DNA of 64,000 bases from Lycorma delicatula (lineage: Eukaryota > Arthropoda > Insecta > Hemiptera > Fulgoridae): contig NC_134455.1 of NCBI RefSeq assembly GCF_047948215.1, positions 106,596,495 to 106,660,494 of the forward strand, in the 5' to 3' direction. Under the pieces are notes generated by a model. It made no database searches. It worked only from the letters and a program-made list of their open reading frames with translations, and had not been told where the DNA came from. Shown in pieces: positions 58,340 to 64,000 of the stretch. A program made the position numbers and the translations under genes. Numbering within the stretch: position 1 is the first letter of the stretch; the number at the start of each line of letters is the position of its first letter.

Positions 58340-59170
58340 TTCTGATCGACCATCATCTTCACAGTTTGAAGAAAATGTTACCCAAATTCGGCTATCTTTG
58401 AAAGAAGCACTACAAATTTCACCCGTCAGGCACCCAGTGAAACCGGGGTAACACGCTATATCATTCACAAAGTTTTAAATAAAAGATTTGAATTTCCATC
58501 CTAGAAGCCTCATCAAGCCCAGCAACTCTTTTTCGAGGACTGCGCCCTAGGTACAGAATTTCCAGAAATCATGTTAGGATGAAAGGAAGATAATCCTAAG
58601 CTGTTTGCTAACATTTTATGGACTGATGTGAAAATTTTCCATCTCGTGGTTTTGTTAATGGGCATAACTGTTATTACTGGGCAACGTTGATCCGTAACGA
58701 AAATATTATTGAGTAATATTTATCAGTTGTGGTGAATCCTTATCTTTTACGGAACACAATGAACAGTAAACGCTACTTGGATGTGCTTATGAACTTGGTG
58801 TTGCCTAATATTATTCTATGGGATAATACTGCAGAGCTCATATTTATGCAGGATGGTGAACCTCTAGATTTTGCTCTTGTTGTTCGCGGCTGGCTGGACA
58901 TTCAGTTTTCAGGAAGATAGAGGCAGTCGTAGGTCAACAGACCTGCTAGAAGCCCTGGCCTGACAGCTTGTGGTTTTTTCTTGTGACGTTGAGCCAGAGA
59001 AAAAGTTTATATGACTCGTTCTAGAAGGTTTAATGAGTTTGAGAAAAAAACTCGTGATGTTTAGAATGCAGTACCCCACAATTTCTGAAGAAAAACCTTG
59101 GATAATGTGCCAAAACGTTTACAGACGTGTAATGACAATGCTGCAGCATATTCTGAATTCTATGTAAGAT
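58340..59170 (+). pseudogene. Tc1/mariner-superfamily transposase, later two-thirds readable
   Basis: The plus strand reads FEENVTQIRLSLKEALQISP and VRHPVK (second HTH), and later WTDVKIFH (first aspartate, next E replaced by V). RGFVNGHNCYYWATLIRNEN follows. Next come LLRNTMNSKRYLDVLMNLVL, the second-aspartate motif FMQDGEPLDFALVVRGWLD, and the third region RSPGLTACGFFL, where the usual SPDLT..DF has lost its aspartates to G. The tail reads KVYMTRSRRFNEFEKKTRDV and NAVPHNF, and ends near CNDNAAAYSEF. It is dead by stops and loss of the third catalytic residue. Confidence 0.83.
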
Positions 59171-59819
59171 TATTTGCAATGATAATAAGTGTCCTTAAGC
59201 ATCCACGGCCAAATATATGTTAAATTTAGAAACATACTGCTTAGGATGCAATTGAAAATAGGTATTGACTTATCAGACACATTGTGTGTAGTTTTTATAC
59301 AAATTAGTGTAATATTGCCTATAATATTATTTTTCCATTTCATACTAATATGGATGGGACATTACAGTTTAATCAGAACTTTTAAAATATCCTCTTTCCT
59401 CTTAAATGATTTAAAATTTGTCATACATTGTGACAAAAATTATAAAAATGTAATGGTAAGATTTATAATATTCCACTGCCTTTCTATCCATACTAAGAGA
59501 TTTTTTTGTTAACAGAATAAAAATTATTAAAAAAAACATATTTATATAATTTAAAGTAAAATGAGTAAAATGAAGATGATAAGATACAGCGTAAATTTGG
59601 ATTTTAAAATTAAATAGGATTAAATGAAACAAAAACCTTTCTTATTTCAAATCTAGTCATATGAATTATCAAATGAAAAATTTAAAGCACACGTTATAAC
59701 AATATTTTTAATTTTTTTACATTTTACAAGAGATTTGAGGTCAGGGAAAAATAAACAGAGCGACAATTTGTCCCTGCTTCTAATCTCCAAAATGGTACTC
59801 CAGATAACAAAAAGTATTC
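59171..59819. other. AT-rich non-coding stretch
   Basis: A 107-residue plus-strand frame at 59189-59512 is hydrophobic and low in complexity, overlaps an opposing frame and resembles nothing I know. Treated as chance. Confidence 0.45.
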
Positions 59820-59882
<63 letters not shown>

Positions 59883-59898
59883 TGTGTGTGTGTGTATG
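59820..59898. repeat. (TA)n(TG)n microsatellite
   Basis: TA repeat followed by TGTGTG/CGTGTG repeat. Confidence 0.93.
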
Positions 59899-60298
59899 TT
59901 TTATATTTTTTATTCTTTTCTTATAACACAAATAATTAGACTGAAGTGTTTCTCTGTAAAACAAGGTAAATTTTATTCATTTACAAATTTTACAATTGCT
60001 AATTGCATTAATTATAAAGGATACCTGTAAACCAAAGAAACGATATTCAAAGTCTATTATTCACTATGTTGATTCCTTCTTTTACAAATGATTTTTTGTT
60101 AGTCTAATTCAATCAGTCATTATCACGCCACATGTTTATTAATTTGTTATGCTTTTTATCTTCAACACCATCAAGTGTCTAACTTACCAACCCATCAAAC
60201 TTGTGCGGTAAATTCAGTCGTATTAAGAAAATAATATACTTTCCTTACATATATATAGATATAAGATTCTTTTTTCGATTTATATATAATATATACAC

Positions 60299-60609
60299 AG
60301 CCCACCAGGTTTGTTGGTTAACTCGTCGTCACAAATCACTTGTTTAACAGATGATTTTCGAAGTCGAATATTCTGAGTTTCAAATCCTAGTAAAAGTTAG
60401 TTTCTTTTGAATACTAGACAGTGGATATCGGTCTACTTTGGTGGTTACTGCTCAATTAACCACACGTTTCAATAATGTTCGGCCTGAGTCTGTACAAAAC
60501 TGCACATATTTTATATGTCTTACATATCATGTTCATTTCATTGAGTCTAAGGGAGAGTTGTTTATTGTTTACTAGTTGAACATATTGAAACGTACATATT
60601 AGGAAAAAA
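60299..60609 (+). repeat. SINE-A, tail type 1
   Basis: The head is TTGTTGGTTAACTCGTCGTC with the B-box-like GTTTCAAATCC. A small deletion removes the TTATACGGAT phrase. The tail is GAGTTGTTTATTGTTTACTA with GTTGAACATATTGAAACGTA and then AGGAAAAAAA. Confidence 0.85.
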
Positions 60610-60696
60610 ATTCATTCTCTGTCATTTTTTAACATTTATTAACAATAACATACATAAATATATATGTTTTTTTGGTTTTAAAATGTATCATTTTTA

Positions 60697-61066
60697 CTTT
60701 ACCATCTAACAGTATAGCAGAGCTATAGCTTTAGAAGAGAAAGTATTGTAATCGGTCCAATTTGGGCATATGCAATTTTCATCGGATCATTCTTGGCACC
60801 AAAGGAAACCGGAATGGAATTTTTCCGGATGTTAGTATGTATATGTGTATGTTGTGTGTCGTCGCGACGAAATACGGTTTGCGCTCGCGCTTTAGTTAGA
60901 ATCATTGAATTAAATAAATAAAAAAATATTATATTTAAATAAAATGATAAATATTTTAAATTAAGTTCCGTGTATAAGCCATTCCTCAGAAAAAAGCCGC
61001 ATGAAAGGAAAGTCCTAAAACCGTGTTGTCAGCTTTTTTATAATTTCACGAGAATGCAGAAATCAA
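60697..61066 (-). repeat. Dispersed repeat T, copy 2
   Basis: Inverted match to the outer parts of 26548-27503, lacking the ~500-bp central block of that copy. Shared phrases on the minus strand are AAAGCTGACAACAC and TATGCCCAAATTGGACCGAT, and the end is GATGGTAAAGTA. Confidence 0.75.
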
Positions 61067-62015
61067 TTTTTAACATATTACAAATGATTAAATTTTAATG
61101 AAAAATGGATAAAATTCATTCCAAAAATTATTACTAAAGTTGCAAAGTATTCTTGTTAGAAATGTTATTTTATTAATAGGGTGATTATTACAACGGTATT
61201 AAAATTGGGTACTAACATCTAGATCTAAAGGTTTTGGATTGAATTCTTATCGTAATGGTTTAATAATATTATCGCATATTGTTTTTCTTATTTCATTATT
61301 CAGGAATAAAATTTTAATATTTTTTAAAATTATTTAACAGAAAATATGGCAGCACTGTTTCGTGCCTCAAGCAAAGCTTTACTCCGCAGTGATGTAAAGT
61401 GTATTTAAGAGTATTTAAGAGAGATGTTAAGTGATGTAAGAGTATTACTCTTTTCGCGATAGCAAACACTTGCAAGATGTATGTCCTTCAAAAATTAAAA
61501 TTTATTAAATTATTATTTGTATGTATTTTTATCTATTTATTCTGTTTTATTTCTAATTATTTAATGGTTAAATAAAAAAAGTTTTTTAATTACAGAATTG
61601 AAAGATATATTAACAATTTTTCTCATAGGAATATTGTATTTTGTACTTAACCCTTTAACGCATGATTATGTCAAACTTATTAAAAAAAATAAATCTGAAA
61701 CTTATGGAAACGTGAAAAAGAATTTTCTTCCCATTAATTGAACAATTAGGAGAAAATTTTAGTAACGCTTAAAAGTTTAAAGTTACGCTTAAAAAACAAC
61801 CGATCTAAATTTTATTGCAACAATGACCTGTTATAACATGACCATGTTAACCTCAATGACCAACCAACTTATAAGTTTTTATAAGAAACTGAATAAAAAA
61901 AACTATTTAGAATTCGACTTGATCTTCTTTAAAAATAAACAATGTAATTCAATAGAAGTACCCATAAATTCTAATTGTTTTTTCTCCTACCAGTTTTCTA
62001 GCTGCTGCCGGAACT
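61067..62015. other. Non-coding stretch with one possible piggyBac-type end
   Basis: TTAACCCTTTAACGCATGAT at 61649 looks like a piggyBac-type terminal sequence at a TTAA site, but I found no convincing partner end. Nothing else was recognised. Confidence 0.4.
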
Positions 62016-62016
62016 A

Positions 62017-62098
<82 letters not shown>

Positions 62099-62101
62099 TG
62101 T
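62016..62101. repeat. (CT)n(TG)n microsatellite
   Basis: About 32 CT units with one interruption, followed by about 10 TG units. The 113-residue frame through it encodes the repeat (LSLSLS, CVCVCV) and is not a gene. Confidence 0.95.
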
Positions 62102-62182
62102 AGATTAGTAAGTGAATCTGAAATCACTGTTATCATCTTATCAGCCAGACGTAGTGCAATGTAAGTGTAAATGTATTTTTTC

Positions 62183-62366
62183 CTTTTCCTGTTTAGCCTC
62201 CGTTAATTACCGTTCAGATGATGAATGAGGATGATATGTATGAGTGTAAATGAAGTGTAGTCTTGTACAGTCTCAGTTCGTCCATTCCTGACATGTGTGG
62301 TTAATTGAAATCCAACCATCAAAGAACACCGGTATTCACGATCTAGTATTCAAATCCGTATAAAAA
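62183..62366 (-). repeat. SINE-A2, 5'-truncated
   Basis: The left end, CCTGTTTAGCCTCCGTTAAT with TACCGTTCAGATGATGAATG, is the complement of the type-2 tail. The body runs through GAATGGACGAACTGAGACTG to TTTTTATACGGATTTGAATA on the minus strand. The tRNA head is missing. Confidence 0.85.
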
Positions 62367-63087
62367 TATGAGTATGACTTTAAATTGAAAATTATGAATA
62401 TGACTTTAAGATTTAAAATTTTCATTCTGTAATGCAGTAATCCGTTGTTAACGCAGTTAATTTCGTTCCACAGAAACTTCACGTTATACTGGATTCACAT
62501 TACATAAAAAAGGGTTAGGTTTTGTAGCTATTTTTGTTTTTAATTACAAAAACAAAATAAAAGATGCAGTAAGAAAATGTTTTATTTAAATTAGTTAATT
62601 CATGTAACATTAAAAAATATATTAAAACTTAATATGGAATTATAAAAATTGAAAATCTTTACTTTCATTTCATTATACATATATACTACTGATAAAATAA
62701 AAAGTATTTTTAATCCCCATCGTTATCTTCGAGAATAAAATTTCTTAGGTGGTCTTTATTTAGCTGTGGCCAGATATATATTCGTCACATGAACTCTCTT
62801 AAGTCAACATTTTTAGAATTGTCATAGCATAATTCAGCTGATTTAGTTATCATGAAATCAGTAACAAGACTTTGCTTACTGCTGTGCTGCAATTTTTGAT
62901 AAGTTCATTTTGTGTGAAACAAATATCCAGTTGCCTTGCAAATTTTCCAGAGTCCTCTATGTAAGGATAATTTTTGGGAAAAAAATGCCTGCGTATTCTA
63001 TGAGCTAAAAGATAATTCCCTAAAATAATTTCATGATTTCATTGGAATTTGTACAAATAGAAATCTGTAGATATTACAGATACACAC
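62367..63087. other. AT-rich non-coding stretch
   Basis: Nothing recognised. Confidence 0.4.
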
Positions 63088-63278
63088 TTAACACTTTGCA
63101 CTAGACAAGCCCCAGTACGGGGACATGATATATCTCTCTACTACTCGACTTGTATCCAAACAGGGACATCGAAATATTGTATTGGCCTATTAAACGTATT
63201 TTTATTTTAATTGGGAATTTATCTTGATTCTTCCTTCGAATTTCTGGTCTATAAGTTCAAAAAAGTACAAAGGGTTAA
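63088..63278. mobile_element. piggyBac-type MITE, 183 bp
   Basis: TTAA at 63088-63091 and 63275-63278 flank an element with near-matching ends. The left end reads CACTTTGCACT; the right end, read inwards, is CCCTTTGTACT. A TTAA target and ends of the CCCTTTG type are diagnostic of the piggyBac superfamily. The interior has no coding capacity. A small GC-rich hairpin (CCCCAGTACGGGG) lies near the left end. Confidence 0.7.
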
Positions 63279-63651
63279 TGCTTCATAAAAAATATGAATG
63301 AAAAAAAAATGCATATATAGGATAAAAGTAATTCCTTAATATAAGAAAGTCGTAGATTTAAAAGAATTTGTAAACTGTGTTATATGGAAATCGTAATCGC
63401 GTTCAGCGAATCTTTCCCCAATTTGAAAATCGCGTTATATCGAAACCGCGTTTTGTGAGTATTGCGTTAAACAAGGGATTTCTATGATTATTTCCTTTCA
63501 TTTCCATCCTACCGTTTTATTCAAATAGTAAACTTCAATCCTTCCTTTTCTCATATAGAAAACGGGCTATTTTATGAAAATGAAAAATGGATTTAAAGTT
63601 AATGTTATTTAAAACTTGACCGTGCTGCTCCTGACCAATAAAGTAAATTCG
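63279..63651. other. AT-rich non-coding stretch
   Basis: Nothing recognised. Confidence 0.4.
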
Positions 63652-64000
63652 ATTTTCACAAATAGATAGCTTTACGCTTGTTTTTAGAATTTCTGTTAAT
63701 GTTATGATTTATTATTTTGGAATTTGATAACTGTCCCTATTATCATACTTTAGAAGCAAATTAGCATAATTATGCTTGAACCTGTTGATTTATGGTCAAT
63801 TTTAATACGCAATGATAAAACGAAAATTTTCAAAAAATTTTACTTTTCTATTTCCTTAAAGGACAAAAAAGCTGATGAGGCTCACAAAGAGTATGTCAAG
63901 TTTATGGTATTGATTGCCTAACAAAATGCACGTGTCAGAATCGGTTTAAAAAATTTCGTTCTGGAGTTTTTTCACTCAAAGATGACCAACGTTCTGGTCC
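63652..64000 (+). pseudogene. mariner, copy 2 (5' part, cut by the window end)
   Basis: The leader TTTTCACAAATAGATAGCTT and the following ~200 bp match 42655-42960. The transposase N-terminus reads KKADEAHKE and then, after a frame change, YGIDCLT-like text. GLKNF.. and F.SKMTNVLV-like text end at the window edge. It has the same frame-breaking style as copy 1, but the mutations differ, so the two copies decayed independently. Confidence 0.82.

Noticed and set aside
59735..59926. 63-residue plus-strand frame
   Set aside because: It translates the TA/TG microsatellite (IYIYIY, CVCVCV).
61649..61860. Second piggyBac-type element starting TTAACCCTTTAACGC
   Set aside because: No matching right-hand end next to a TTAA could be found, so it is noted only as a possible single end.
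61823..62164. 113-residue plus-strand frame
   Set aside because: Its centre is the translated CT/TG microsatellite; the flanks show no conserved domain.
1..64000. CRISPR arrays, rRNA genes, bacterial operons or promoters
   Set aside because: No regularly spaced repeats, no rRNA similarity and no prokaryotic gene organisation were seen.

Overview
This 64-kb window looks like repeat-dense, AT-rich nuclear DNA from an arthropod, most likely an insect. That call rests on the number of decayed Tc1/mariner transposases, R1-like and RTE-like LINE ends, tRNA-derived SINEs, a hAT-like element and piggyBac-type sequences. A hemipteran would fit my memory of these repeat types, but that is a weak inference. 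I found no convincing host gene, rRNA gene, bona fide tRNA gene, CRISPR array or operon. Almost every open stretch that can be recognised is transposon-derived and broken.

Layout. 0-5 kb: a dispersed repeat (copy 1 of D), an antisense LINE end, a MULE-like transposase end and a Tc1/mariner pseudogene. 5.7-9.4 kb: two SINE-A copies flank a complete Tc1/mariner-type element with ~470-bp inverted repeats and TA target sites; its transposase is internally deleted. 11-15.4 kb: repeat R, repeat S, an antisense LINE end and two RTE-like LINE ends. 15.5-16.8 kb: a related long-inverted-repeat element carrying a second repeat. 18.4-19.8 kb: a decayed ubiquitin-specific-protease-like reading frame beside a fold-back element, which itself holds a 202-bp retroposed insert. 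21-28.6 kb: SINEs, repeats and a 5'-truncated R1-like LINE with a perfect 12-bp target duplication. 29.5-37.2 kb: a non-autonomous inverted-repeat element with scrambled SINEs and a GC-rich block, a mariner pseudogene, a piggyBac C-terminus, a second mariner pseudogene and a full SINE-A2 with target duplication. 38.8-45.7 kb: half a mariner, a hAT-like element, another mariner and two head-to-head LINE ends. 46.2-48 kb: repeat D copy 2, split by an R1-like LINE with an uninterrupted C-terminal frame. 49-64 kb: SINE-B copies, three more Tc1/mariner pseudogenes, repeats R and T, a piggyBac-type MITE, and a second copy of the 42-kb mariner running off the window end.

These parts do not form a pathway. 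The informative relations are nesting (what inserted into what), target duplications that fix exact insertion ends, and SINE families that share or swap 3' tails. The best leads are the protease-like frame beside the fold-back, the long-inverted-repeat mariner family, and the modular SINE heads and tails.
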